Origin: Conchocele bisecta
Lineage: Eukaryota > Mollusca > Bivalvia > Lucinida > Thyasiridae
NCBI GenBank assembly: GCA_029237695.1
Contig: CM055267.1
Location: 11,807,043-11,871,042, forward strand
Direction: 5' to 3'
DNA: 64,000 nucleotides
Shown: piece by piece, positions 44,180-54,862 of the stretch
How the letters are laid out: every line of letters begins with the position of its first letter
How positions within the stretch are numbered: position 1 is the first letter of the stretch
Notes under the pieces: model-generated
Database searches by the model: none
The model's input: the letters and a program-made list of their open reading frames with translations, nothing else
What the model was told of the DNA's origin: nothing
Position numbers and translations under genes: made by a program

Positions 44180-46915
44180 CAGCGACTGGTATAGACCCTG
44201 GAAGTGCAACTAGTGTAGGCCCCGGAAGTGCAACTGGTATAGACCCTGGAAGTGCAACTAGTATAGACCCTGGAAGTGCAACTAGTATAGACCCTGGAAG
44301 TGCAACTAGTAGAGACCCTGGAAGTGCAATTGGTATAGACCCTGGAAGTGCAACTAGTATAGTCCCTGGAAGTGCAACTAGTATAGTCCCTGGAAGTGCA
44401 ACTAGTATAGACCCTGGAAGTGCAACCTAGTAAATTAGACCCCTGGAAGTGCAACTAGTATTGACCCTGGAAAGTGCAACTAGTTATAGACCCTGGACCG
44501 TGCAACTAGTATAGACCCTGGAAGTGCAACTAGTATATATAGTCCCTGGAAGTGCAACTAGTATAGACCCTGGAAGTGCAACTAGTATAGACCCTGGAAG
44601 TGCAACTAGTATAGACCCTGGAAGTGCAACTAGTTATAGACCCTGGAAGTGCAACTGGTATAGACCCTGGAAGTGCAAACCTAGTATAGTACCGTGTAAG
44701 TGCAACTAGTATTACCCTGGAAGTGAACTAGTATTAGGGAACCTGGAAGTGCAACCTTAGCAACTAGTTATAAGACCCGTGGAGTGCAACTAGTATAGAC
44801 CCTGGAAGTGCAACTAGTATTGAACCCTGGAAGTGCAATAGTAGACCCTGGAGTGCAACTAGTATAGACCCTGGAAGTGCAACTAGTATAGACCCTGGAA
44901 GTGCAACTAGTATTGACCCTGGAAGTGCAACTAGTATAGACCCTGGAAGTGCAACTAGTATGACCCTGGAGTGGCAACCTAAGGTTTAAGGTTGACTGGA
45001 AGTTGGAACTAGTATAGACCCTGGAAGTGCAACTAGTATAAGACCCTGGATAATGGAAGTGCAACCTAAGTAAATAGGACTAGTAGTGCAAGCCCTAGGT
45101 AAAATGATGGAAGGAAGCAAACTAGTATAGACCCTGGGAAAATGCAACTAGTATTTGACCCGGAGTGCTATAGTGTAGACCCTGGAAGTTGCAACTAGTA
45201 TAGACCCTGGAAGTGCAACTAGTATAGACCCAATGGAATGTGCAACTAAGTATGACCCTGGAAGTGCAATAGTATAGACCCTGGATTTTTAAGTGCAACT
45301 AGTATGACCCTGGAAGTGAAAACTAGTATAGACCCTGGAAGTGCACTAGTATTAGACCCTGGAAGTGCAACTAGTATGACATGGAAGTGCAACCCTAGTA
45401 TTCGACCCTGGAAGTGCAACTAGTGTAGACCCTGGTAAGTGCAACTAGTATAGGACCATGAAGTTGCAAACTAGTATAGACCCTGGAAGTGCATCTAGTA
45501 TAGTCCCTGGAAGTGCAATAGTATAGACCCTGGAAGTGCAACTAGTATTGACCCTGGAGTGCAACTAGTATTGACCCTGGAAGGTGCAACTAGTATAGTC
45601 CCTGAAGTGCAACTAGTATTTGACCCTGGATGTGCATCTTGTATTGACCCTGGAAGTTGCAACTAGTATTGACCTGGAAGTGCAATAGTAGAGACCCTGG
45701 AAGTGCAACTGGTTATAGACCCTGGAAGTGCAAACTGGTATAGACCCTGGAAGTTGCAATAGTATTGCCTGGAAGTGCAACTCGTATAGTTATAGACCCG
45801 GGAAGTGCAACTAGCATCTAGTATAGACCATGGAAGTGCAAACTAGTTGATTGAACCCTGGAAGTTGCAACTAGTATAGACCCTGGAAGTGCAACTAGTA
45901 TAGACCCTGGAAGTGCAACTAGCAACTAGTATAGACCCTGGAAGTGCAACTAGTATTGACCCTGGAAGTGCAACTAGTATTGACCCTGGAAGTGCAACTA
46001 GTATAGACCCTGGAAGTGCAACTAGTATAGGGGGGGGGGGGGGGGGGGGGGGGGGGACCCTGGAAAGTGCAACTGTATTTGACCCTGGAGTGCAACTAGA
46101 ATTGACCCTGGAAGTGCAAACTAGTATAGACCCTGGAATGCAACCAGTATGACCCTGGAAGTGCAAAACTAGTATAGACCCTGGAAATGCAATCTAGTAT
46201 GACCTCCTGGAAAGTGCAATAGTATAGACCCTTGAAGTTGCAACTAGTATTGACCCTGGAAGTGGGGCAACTAGTTATAGACCCTGGAAGTGCAACTAGT
46301 ATTGACCTGGAAGTGCAAACTAGTGTAGACCCTGGAAGTTGCAATAGTGTAGACCCTGGAAGTGCAACTAGTATAGACCTGGATGTGCAACTAGTTATAG
46401 ACCCTGGAAGTGCATAACTAGTATTGACCCTGGAAGTGCTATAGGTTAGACCCTGGAAGTGCAGACTAGTATTGACCTGGATGGCAACTAGTATTGACCC
46501 TGGAAGGCAACAAGTGCAAACTAGTATAGACCATGGAAAAGTGCAATAGTATTGACCCTGGGTAGTGCAACTAGTATTGACCCTGGAAGTGCAACAAGTG
46601 CAATAGTATTGACCCTGAAGTGCCAACTAGTATATGACCCTGGAAGTGCAATTGTTTAGACCCTGGAAGTGCAATGTATTTGACCCTGGAAAGTGCAATA
46701 GTATAGACCTGGGAAGTGAAATTAGTATAGACCCTGGAAAGTGCATCTAGTTATAGACCCTGGAAGTGCAACTAGTATGACCTGGAAGTGGATCTAGTAT
46801 TGACCACTGGAAGTGCAACTAGTATTGACCTGGTGTGCAACTAGATATAGACCTGGAAGTGCATTTAGTATAGACCCTGGAAGTGCAACTAGTATAGACC
46901 CTGGAAGTGCAACTA
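44180..46915 (+). repeat. 24-bp minisatellite, array 1 (~110 copies, noisy)
   Basis: The unit is GACCCTGGAAGTGCAACTAG plus TATA or TATT. Because 24 is a multiple of 3, frames stay open on both strands and give IDPGSATS or VALPGSIL/YTSCTSRV repeats; these are a by-product of the period. The part after about 44400 has many random indels and a run of about 27 Gs near 46030, suggesting unpolished sequence. Related arrays are at 53907-54862 and 62405-63245. Confidence 0.9.
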
Positions 46916-46985
46916 GTGTGGGCCCTCATCAGCCTGCCAGATGCACAGGCTGGTCTGTGATACACGGTCGCAAATTTCTAAGGTC
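46913..46985 (-). repeat. Degenerate end of the 1335-1572-type MITE
   Basis: On the minus strand GCGACC(A)GTGTATCAC-like text is followed by CAGACCAGCCTGTGCATCTG, matching the inner terminal repeat and interior of the MITE at 1335-1572. It borders the 24-bp minisatellite directly. The same junction occurs at 54858-54930 and about 63246-63320. Confidence 0.55.
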
Positions 46986-48106
46986 CCTGTCAGTACTATG
47001 TTGGTAAGGTGTCCGTATCAGAAAATAATAAAGTTACTCACTTTCACGTTGATAACTTCTATTGTCATTTTACTGATGTCAGTTTAAATTGTATGCCCCG
47101 TCCAATCGTGTGTCTAATATTGCTCAGTGGTAAATGAAATGGCTGCCATCTAACTAACTATTCCTCCCAATGTATCAAGTTTATATACTAATAACACATA
47201 TGTACAATATGATATATGGACAAATAAAGCAAGTGTGGCAAAATGATATGCAAAAGTGATGCAGATTTCATGCCGTTCCATTAGATTCTGCCATCCAACC
47301 ATATTTGTGTGTATTTCTCCATGTTACATATAATATGCTGTAATGGGATGTATTTGTGTTGAGTTGACCAGCAGTGAGTGACATGTGTGTGTAAGTATCA
47401 GGCGGACAGCTACTTAGCCTTCTGTGCTAAATCGTGCAGTTTTGCCACAAAATTTGGCACAGAACAGACAGCAGTGATCATGTAAACATTTATATTACAC
47501 GGAAAATATATACATGAGCCACACCATCCGATAACATATTTATTATTTTCTTTTTTACATATTCTTAATAGCACATCTTTTTAAGCAATATGACACAAAA
47601 AATATCAATGCATCCCGATTAGTTTTAATTTTACAAGTATTTTCTTTATGACGTTGTAGCTCAATGATGCCGAAACGAAACGGTTTTTTATCAATGCCAT
47701 GTGTGCTTATGCATGCGTAACTGCGCAGATTTTTATGTTGCAGAACAATGCATACATTAATAGTTGACAAACACCACATATCGGACATATTTTTAAAACG
47801 TCTTGGATAAATGCAACATTATTTATCGTGTGCATGATTTTTACCCAATAATGACGTCTAAATGACGTAAATATTGCATTCAACATCTGTTAATAAGGTG
47901 TTGATTTACTGAACTCAAGACGTTATTTTCGCGAAAATAAAAGACGGAATAATGATTAAACTTTGGAGATGGAAACCTGTCTGTGATCATCGCACTATTA
48001 ACTTTGGTCACATGAATGGCCGCACAACTTTGTGCTTGTGCTTGCAATTTTCTGAATTATCCCACGGGATCATAACCCGAACCACCAAATTTTAATACAT
48101 ATTTAT
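46986..48106. other. Non-coding flank, part of the ~8-kb tandem unit
   Basis: AT-rich with no exon seen. It is repeated nearly unchanged at 54931-56080 and starts again near 63321. ATGACGTAAAT and ATGACGTCTAAATGACG, CRE-like strings, lie near 47850-47870 in both copies. Confidence 0.6.
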
Positions 48107-48226
48107 GTAGTAGGAAGGAAATGTATCATAAAGTGAAAAATATCTGGGCGGCTCACTCACTGGTGTCGCTACATCGCTATCAAAGCCGGCTTGTAGCGGA
48201 AGGCAGTACAAATGTTTGATTATCCT
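48107..48226 (-). mobile_element. SINE-like fragment a
   Basis: Shares its ends with fragment b at 48405-48552: TAGTAGGA.GG.AATGT.TC, ATAAAGTGAAAAATATCT, AAAGCCGGCTTGTA.CG.AAG, GCAGTACAAATGTT.GATTAT. The tRNA-like middle is replaced by a shorter CTCACTCACTGGTGTCGCTA segment. It recurs at about 56070-56190. Confidence 0.5.
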
Positions 48227-48404
48227 ACTATGGCCGTACTACATGTACTACATCCCTCCTTCCTACAAATAGACATTTGTTTCTCAAATGTCTCCAGGTC
48301 CTTTCATAGACTCCCTAGTTCATTCTGTATGGAAGACATCATACATAATCTGACTTCGCCTATTGGCTCGAAGAGTAATCTATCCTGGTTCATTGGCACC
48401 ACTG

Positions 48405-48552
48405 TAGTAGGAGGGGAATGTGTCATAAAGTGAAAAATATCTTGTCGGCGGCTGGGGTTGAACCCAGTCTGCCTGCATGTGAGGCAAACACTCTACCACG
48501 TCACTATAAAAGCCGGCTTGTACCGCAAGGCAGTACAAATGTTCGATTATCC
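48405..48552 (-). mobile_element. SINE-like fragment b with tRNA-related head
   Basis: Direct repeat of fragment a, 300 bases apart, but holding an almost complete tRNA-like core (48446-48515). Both read on the minus strand. It recurs at about 56374-56520 in the second tandem unit. Confidence 0.55.
48446..48515 (-). tRNA. tRNA-Val(CAC)-like sequence, probably SINE head or degenerate gene
   Basis: Minus strand: TAGTGACGTGGTAGAGTG is A-box-like, TTTGC-CTCACAT-GCAGG can form an anticodon arm with anticodon CAC, and GGGTTCAACCC is a good T arm and box B. CGGCT/AGCCG can pair as a short acceptor stem. The weak anticodon stem (two G-U pairs), the degenerate D arm and its position inside a repeated SINE-like unit argue against a functional tRNA gene. 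Confidence 0.4.
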
Positions 48553-48670
48553 TTATCCTGAAAATTTTATTTCATGTGATGCATATAACAGTCAATGATG
48601 TTTAATCTAGAGTAATGTGGGCGGCCATGTAATGCTATGTAATAGTATCCCCGTTCACATATAGAATTGT

Positions 48671-49713
48671 TTATGCCCCCGCCACGCATTGAATTGTGAG
48701 GGGGGCATATAGTGTCATCAGGTCACGGCGTCCGTACGTACGGGTAGGTAAATGGCTTATAGTTTCTGTTTCCTTGCTCGGATCTTGCTTCTCATTTCAC
48801 ACGCATTGCTCCAAGTCCCCACTACCCTACAAATCCACATTCTCCGCCCCCGCTAAGCCCAGGGTCAAGGTACAGACTTGGTGCCGTTCGAAACTTAACG
48901 CTTCCGGTAAATGGCTAATAATTCTGTTTCCTTGCTCGGATCGCTCAACATCACACACGCATTGCTCCAATGGTCCTCACCGCCCTGATTCAAAATCCAC
49001 ATTCGTCCACCCCCGCTAGCCCAGGGTCAAGGTCACAGACTTGTGCGTTCAAACCTTAACGCTGTGTAAATGGCTTATAATTTCTCTGTTTCCTTGCTCG
49101 GATCTGCTTCACATTTCACACACGCATTGCTCCAATGTCCTCTACCGCTGTGATTCAAATCACATTCGTCCCTCACCCCGCTAACGACAGGTCAATGGTC
49201 ACAGACTTGTGTTTTCGTTCCTGAAACCTTAAGGCTTGTGTAAATGGCTTATTATAATTTTCTGTTTCCTTGCTCGATCTGCTTCAAATTTACATCACAC
49301 ATTGCTCCAATGGTCCACCGCCCTGATTCAAATCCACATTCGTCCCACACCCCCGCTAAGCCCAGGGTCAGGTCAGACTTGTGTGTTCGAAACCTTAACG
49401 CTTGTGTAAAAGGGCTTATAATTTCTCTGTTTCCTTGCGGATCTCTTTCACCTTTCACACTTACGCATTGCTCCAAAGGTCCTCCACCGCCCCCTGATTC
49501 AAATCAATTCGTCCCACCCCGCTAAGCCCAGGGTCAAGGTCACAGACTTGTGTGTTCAAAACCTTAACGCTCGGGTAAATGGCTTATAATTTCTGTTTCC
49601 TTGCTCGGATCTGCTACACATTTCACACACGCATTGCTCCAATGCTCCTCTACCGCCCTGTGATGAATCCACATTCGTCCTGCCCCCGCTAAGCCCAGGG
49701 TCAAGGTCACAGA
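48671..49713 (+). mobile_element. Short Helitron-like element, about six core monomers, 3' truncated
   Basis: TTATGCCCCCGCCACGCATT with the GAGGGGGGCAT hairpin arm, a very short ACGT stretch, then ~167-bp core units with a different lineage marker (CCCTGATTCAAATCCACA and CTTGTGTGTTC). The core stops at GGTCAAGGTCACAGAC and joins AAAAGTTATTGCAAGAG of the gene block with no 3' terminal hairpin. Part of it is indel-rich. Its twin is 56640-57605. Confidence 0.8.
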
Positions 49714-49763
49714 CAAAAGTTATTGCAAGAGAAAGAACCCTATTGATTTAAAAAAATAACCAG

Positions 49764-50015
49764 GGGGCCGTTTCACTAAACTTCGTAAGACTAAAATGTG
49801 CGTAAGTGCAAAGCTATGATAGTCTGTAAATTTCACATTAACCACATTAACAATGTTTTCTTGTAGAACATTATTGGATTTACATTTATTGAGCATAGGC
49901 TTCATATGCATGCTATGCTCAATAAATGTAAATCCATCAATTGAAATTTGCAGATGATCCTATATTTGCACTTACGAACATTTTAGTCGTACGAAAGTTT
50001 AGTGAAACGGGCCCC
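49764..50015. mobile_element. Foldback MITE, 'GGGGCCGTTTCACTAAA' family, copy in block 2
   Basis: Fuller than copy 1: both the CTAAACTTCGTAAGACTAAA and GTCTGTAAATTTCACATTAA parts are kept, while copy 1 has small deletions there. Confidence 0.85.
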
Positions 50016-50314
50016 AGTTAATTATCTCAGTACGATCATGCCTCAGCTGGCTATATAGTTGTGGAGTGGGGAATGGGACACAGAAGATACAGAAACAAAA
50101 TTATATATCAATTATAGTGTAACATATATTTAACATGATAAGACAAACATAATTACATGTAAGTACAAACATCAGATTCAGCACTATATCAATGCCATCA
50201 TTACGTGGACTTAAATACTAAAAGCATGGCCTTTGGATGACGTAATTATCCGATCCGATAGTCCATGTCGCAATTTGGACTTCGCCAGCAAATTGTCTTC
50301 CGACCAACTCGCGT

Positions 50315-51586
50315 CTAGCTGTCCCTGTAGAACTCGCAGAAAGCACTGGTCCACCTGTCGGCCGCCCTGTCTCCACTGGTGCTACCCCCTGCTGGTGACC
50401 TCTGGCGCGACCTGCCTGACCTCTGTCGGGTCGTCTGCTGCCCCTCTGGTGTTTCAACCGCCATGGATTCTGTGATAGACTGTGCTACCTCTTGGACCTA
50501 AAAATAGGAGCCAATTCATTTTAATTGCATGTAATTTTCACAGACATCAATCATGAACGATGACAAGTGAATCTACATAATAGCATGTGACTTTTCATGA
50601 TAACTATTTACAAACTTTATGAAACTTTTTGTAAATGACGTCAACAGTTTGGCAAAATTTTCTGAGCTATAATTTTCACGATCTAAAAATCAATAACAGT
50701 ATTTGTAAATATTTTTACATGAAAATTGCACATCACATGGAGCAAAATCAGATGTCTTGTCTTAATCATGTAGGGCTCAACAGTCTTTATTATGATAAAC
50801 CCATTTCATGCTGAGGATACGCTATTTTGTTTGTAGAAAATCATATATGTTTTCTTTATATGTCGTGACCACCATTTGAACCGTCTCATTGAGACGGTTC
50901 AAATGAGTGGTCACAACATATACTTTCATTGAGAAATAACAAAAATAAAATTAAATTATAACAGTAGGTGTATTCAGAATATAATTGGTTAAATACAAGT
51001 AACTAATATCAGAATAATCTGCTTGAAATATATTTATATATCAGCATGTTTCATCTACCATGCCACAAGCGGATTTATTGGCAACTTAGTCTGAGTGCTA
51101 ATCTCCTTACCTGGTGCCATTTGCTGGTCTGGTACTGCCTATACATGTGACGTACGCCCTCGTGGACGGACAGACGGAGGACGGTGTGGAAGTCACGTGA
51201 CTCGGCCCCGTCCAGCGCGGCGGTCAGCAGTTGGCGACTCAGGGGCACGATCTGGGTATCTGGAAGGAGATTGGTGAAATGTAGCACATGGGAAGAAAAT
51301 GAAATGACTACTTGTCTAATGGAAATGTTTCTAGTTCTTCTAAAACATTATTCTATGTATTCTTGACACTTTCAACAAACTATCCCGTGATATAGAGCCA
51401 GATGACTATCCAGGACATATGACTCACACCTGCTAGTTTTATCTTAAATTCAATATTCAACGATTTTTACAGTGTGATAGCTCATTATCTATCAAGTAAC
51501 TTACCTAATGTAGACACCTGTCTGTCAGCGTTGTCATGGGCAACCAGCAGGTCACGGAGTCCAGCAGCAGCGGTAACAGCGTCCAT
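50315..51586 (-). CDS. Three-exon gene, 137 aa, unknown family (copy 2)
   Basis: Minus strand exons are 51586-51505, 51259-51111 and 50497-50315, with the same lengths (82, 149, 183), splice sites and phases as copy 1 at 7668-8934. All exons are intact. Relative to copy 1 the replacements are Phe to Leu at the end of exon 1, Thr to Ala and Ile to Val in exon 2, and Asp to Val in exon 3 (SMAVETP). Silent changes affect His, Tyr and Cys codons. Keeping two full-length copies with identical exon structure supports a real gene or a gene carried by a mobile unit. Function unknown; no motif recognised. Confidence 0.7.
50860..50925. repeat. Hairpin in intron 2 of gene copy 2
   Basis: Same as 8210-8274 with one change in the outer arm (GTCGTGACC instead of GTCGCGACC), which improves pairing with GGTCACAAC. 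Confidence 0.7.
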
Positions 51587-51684
51587 GTTTAAATATGGCT
51601 GGTATTGAAATAGAAATGTGGTGGACTAATACAACTGTCTGGGTTAGAGTAGCAGGAATGGTGACAAAATCCGGGAATCTGCTG

Positions 51685-51692
51685 TTTATATA
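51685..51692 (-). promoter_or_regulatory. TATA box of gene copy 2
   Basis: Minus-strand TATATAAA, 99-106 bases upstream of the ATG at 51586, in the same position as in copy 1. Confidence 0.6.
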
Positions 51693-52805
51693 CCTGCCAT
51701 TTTTGGTCATCCTGATAATTAGCACTAATTTAGGAAGTAATCACTGAGCTTTGGTCACATTAGCTATGCCTTTGATCTATAATAGGTGAACAACATAAGT
51801 GTTTGCTAATTAGTATCTTTAAGTGTTATTATTACCAATTTAAATGTTTGTAATGACTTGAAGGCATATTCATACTAATTGTACTGGTTACTTGTGATCA
51901 AAAGGTTTTCTTTTAAATGATTTAACTTTTCCATTAATGACTTTGTGTTATACTGATTGCCTTAAACAAGACATATACCATCAAAGGAGAAAATTAATTG
52001 GTGCCTGAAGTGCGGTTAATTGGTTATTGGTTTGGCATGGTTCCAAAAGAATCTTTCCCTGAAAGTGATTCTAGTGTGAAAACAGCATAATGGATTTTAA
52101 AATTTCATAAAACAATTTGTTTCGTACATAAATTAAAAATCTTTCCATATAACGTAATTGAAGACCAGCTAATATCTATTTTGTTCATTATTTTTGCTCA
52201 ACCATTTGAACAAAAGAGACACATTATGTCTACTTTGTATGAGCGAGTGGGCACAGTTTTCCTCATAATAACTCAAGTTCTACTTGGCAGATCTTACCCA
52301 AATACGGCATAATTGTTTATCCTTAATGAGGAAGAAACTTATTGAATTTATAAGATTTCAGATGATTAATCTCCTCATGGTGGCCATTTTTGTCGCGCTT
52401 TCGTTTGCAAAATGCGACTCTAGTCCACACTTTTTCTGTTGCCGCCGTCATCGTCAAATCAAAGAAATGATCACTCTGGACCATTTCTTGTTGAAATCGG
52501 ATGACTACGTCATCCAAGATGGCTGTCAAAAGGCCATCCTTTTAATATAGATTTCAAATGTCTTCTTCTTGTGAACCACTTGGCCGATCCTGATCAAACT
52601 TTACTGTTAGGGTGCGTGGGTGAAGACTTTTCATAGTTGTTACGATGGAGGATGTCGCATAATCCAAGATGGCCACCATAGAAAAGTAGGTCAAATTCTT
52701 CAAATATTTTCTTCTCGACGAAATTTGGCAGGAATGATCGATAGACAATGTTCTTTCAGATTTGTTACAAGTATGATGCTGGGATCAAAACTGGGCGGGC
52801 CTGGG

Positions 52806-52866
52806 GGCTCGTTTTCTTTTGGCTAGCCAGCCGGGGCATTCGTGTGCCGACAGGCCACATTTCTAG
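52806..52866 (+). repeat. Solo 3' end of the Helitron-like element
   Basis: CTCGTTTTCTTTTGGCTAGC, CAGCCGGGGCATTCGTGTGC and CGACAGGCCACATTTCTAG without any core. Copy 1 of the block has the complete giant element starting about 28 bases after the matching point. The solo end may be a deletion remnant of such an insertion. It is present again near 61147-61215. Confidence 0.75.
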
Positions 52867-53906
52867 TTAATAAATTAGTTTTATTAAAAATTCAATATGT
52901 GAAGTAAAACTGTCTGATTTGTTTGGCCCGCCCCATCACATGCACTATACGGTTCGAAAATATCCAACTGTGGGTAAATCGTTTGCCGTGGCACGAGGGA
53001 ACTGTTTGAATCCCAAGGCCGCAGGCCGCGGGTTTCAAACAGTTCCCTCGTGCCACGGCAAACATTTAACCCCCACGGGGGCCGACATGGTCCGAAACGT
53101 AATTTATTGCTACATTTTTCCGTCGGCAATATCATGCAATTTAAGTATATATATGTAGTACTTTCGGTACTTTAATAATCTGCTCCATTCAACTGCTGAT
53201 TTACACATGCATATTCCGGGGCAGTAGTACACGTCGCGTGATGCAGCCGCGCCAATTTCAAAGTTCAGTGCGACCGTTGATAACTGGTCTGATGACGTAA
53301 TGGCGCGTTCTAGTAACGTCATGATACACATGCATTACGTAGGTGATAGCTTGGCCCCGAAATGAGCATTGCCTGCAGCCATGGTCAAACAGCACTCGCT
53401 GTATGTTTGAACACTCAACAGCAGTCCTGTAACAATGTTAGTTTGAGAGAAGCGCCGTTCATAAATTCGCTTTCAAATTAAGATGCCATTATGTGATTGG
53501 TGGTTTGACACCGAAATCGATCAGCACACGCAGTAACAGGTGTGCTCACATGAAATACGTCACCAATGGTTCTAAACATAGTTTTTTTTGAACTTATTAA
53601 AATATTTTATTTAATTACTGTATTACATATGCTAAATCAAACTTTGGCTCTTGCAGCGCTGGGGAGTGACATTGTCATCTGCAGGTTTATTATAAGTATT
53701 ACTGTCTTTTTTCAATAACACGTGCAAGTTTTTTATTGACAATTCTGGTCTCTCATTAATGACGATTCTAATGTACCACTCAACCATGAAGTCTTAATAG
53801 AACAGTGATTTCTACCCAGTACTGCAAGAACAAAAGAGGGTAAATATCTGTAATTGTATATTTTGTGTTTGTATCTGACTATTACATGTATATTATGTAC
53901 GGTTTG
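52867..53906. other. Non-coding flank before minisatellite array 2
   Basis: Unique within the first unit and repeated noisily at 61216-62404. It contains the GC-rich hairpin 52981-53063 and TGACGTAA/AACGTCA CRE-like strings near 53292-53322. No exon recognised. Confidence 0.5.
52981..53063. repeat. Strong 30-bp hairpin with GC-rich loop
   Basis: GTTTGCCGTGGCACGAGGGA and ACTGTTTGAA are mirrored perfectly by TTTCAAACAGTTCCCTCGTG and CCACGGCAAAC. The 22-base loop holds GGCCGCAGGCCGCGGG, itself repetitive. Copy at about 61345-61433. Confidence 0.85.
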
Positions 53907-54862
53907 TATTGACCCTGGAAGTGCAACTAGTATAGACCCTGGAAGTGCAACTAGTATTGACCCTGGAAGTGCAACTAGTATAGACCCTGGAAGTGCAACT
54001 AGTATTGACCCTGGAAGTGCAACTAGTATTGACCCTGGAAGTGCAACTAGTATAGACCCTGGAAGTGCAACTAGTATAGACCCTGGAAGTGCAATTAGTA
54101 TAGACCCTGGAAGTGCAACTAGTATAGACCCTGGAAGTGCAACTAGTGTAGACCCTGTAAGTGCAACTAGTATATACCCTGGAAGTGCAACTAGTGTAGA
54201 CCATGGAAGTGCAACTAACGTATAAAAGACCTGGAAGTGCAACTTAGTAATAAGACCCTGGAAGTGCAACTATATTGACCCACCCTGGAAGTGCAACTAG
54301 TATTGACCCTGGAAGTGCAACTAGTATAGTCCCTGGAAGTGCAACTAGTATAGACCCTGGAAGTGCAACTAGTATTGACCCTGGAAGTGCAACTAGTATT
54401 GACCCTGGAAGTGCAACTTGTATAGACCCTGGAAGTGCAACTAGTAGAGACCCTGGAAGTGCAACTGGTATAGACCCTGGAAGTGCAACTAGTATAGACC
54501 CTGGAAGTGTAATTAGTATAGACCCTGGAAGTGCAACTAGTATTGACCCTGGAAGTGCAATTAGTATAGACCCTGGAAGTGCAACTAGTATTGACCCTGG
54601 AAGTGCAACTAGTATAGACCCTGGAAGTGCAAAACTAGTAATAAAGACCCATTGAAAGTGCAATTTAGTATATGACCCTGAAGTGCAACTAGTATTGACC
54701 CTGGAAGTGCAACTGGTATAGACCCTGGAAGTGCAACTAGTATAGTCCCTGGAAGTACAACTAGTATAGACCCTGGAAGTGCAACTAGTATTGACCCTGG
54801 AAGTGCAACTAGTATAGACCCTGGAAGTGCAACTAGTATTGACCCTGGAAGTGCAACTAGTG
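53907..54862 (+). repeat. 24-bp minisatellite, array 2 (~40 copies, mostly clean)
   Basis: The same unit as 44180-46915. Most units are exactly 24 bases, alternating TATA and TATT endings. Small disturbed patches lie near 54222-54290 and 54632-54685. It ends at the MITE remnant GTGTGGGCCCTCATCAGCCT. Confidence 0.9.

Larger units (their letters stand above)
49714..52803. repeat. Duplicated ~3.1-kb gene block, copy 2
   Basis: Collinear with 7041-10120, differing by scattered substitutions and a few indels. It contains the nested gene, its TATA box, the foldback MITE and the diverged repeat. Clean sequence. Confidence 0.9.

Noticed and set aside
46030..46056. Long G run as a functional G-quadruplex
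   Set aside because: It interrupts a noisy minisatellite with no G run in the clean arrays and is most likely a sequencing artefact.
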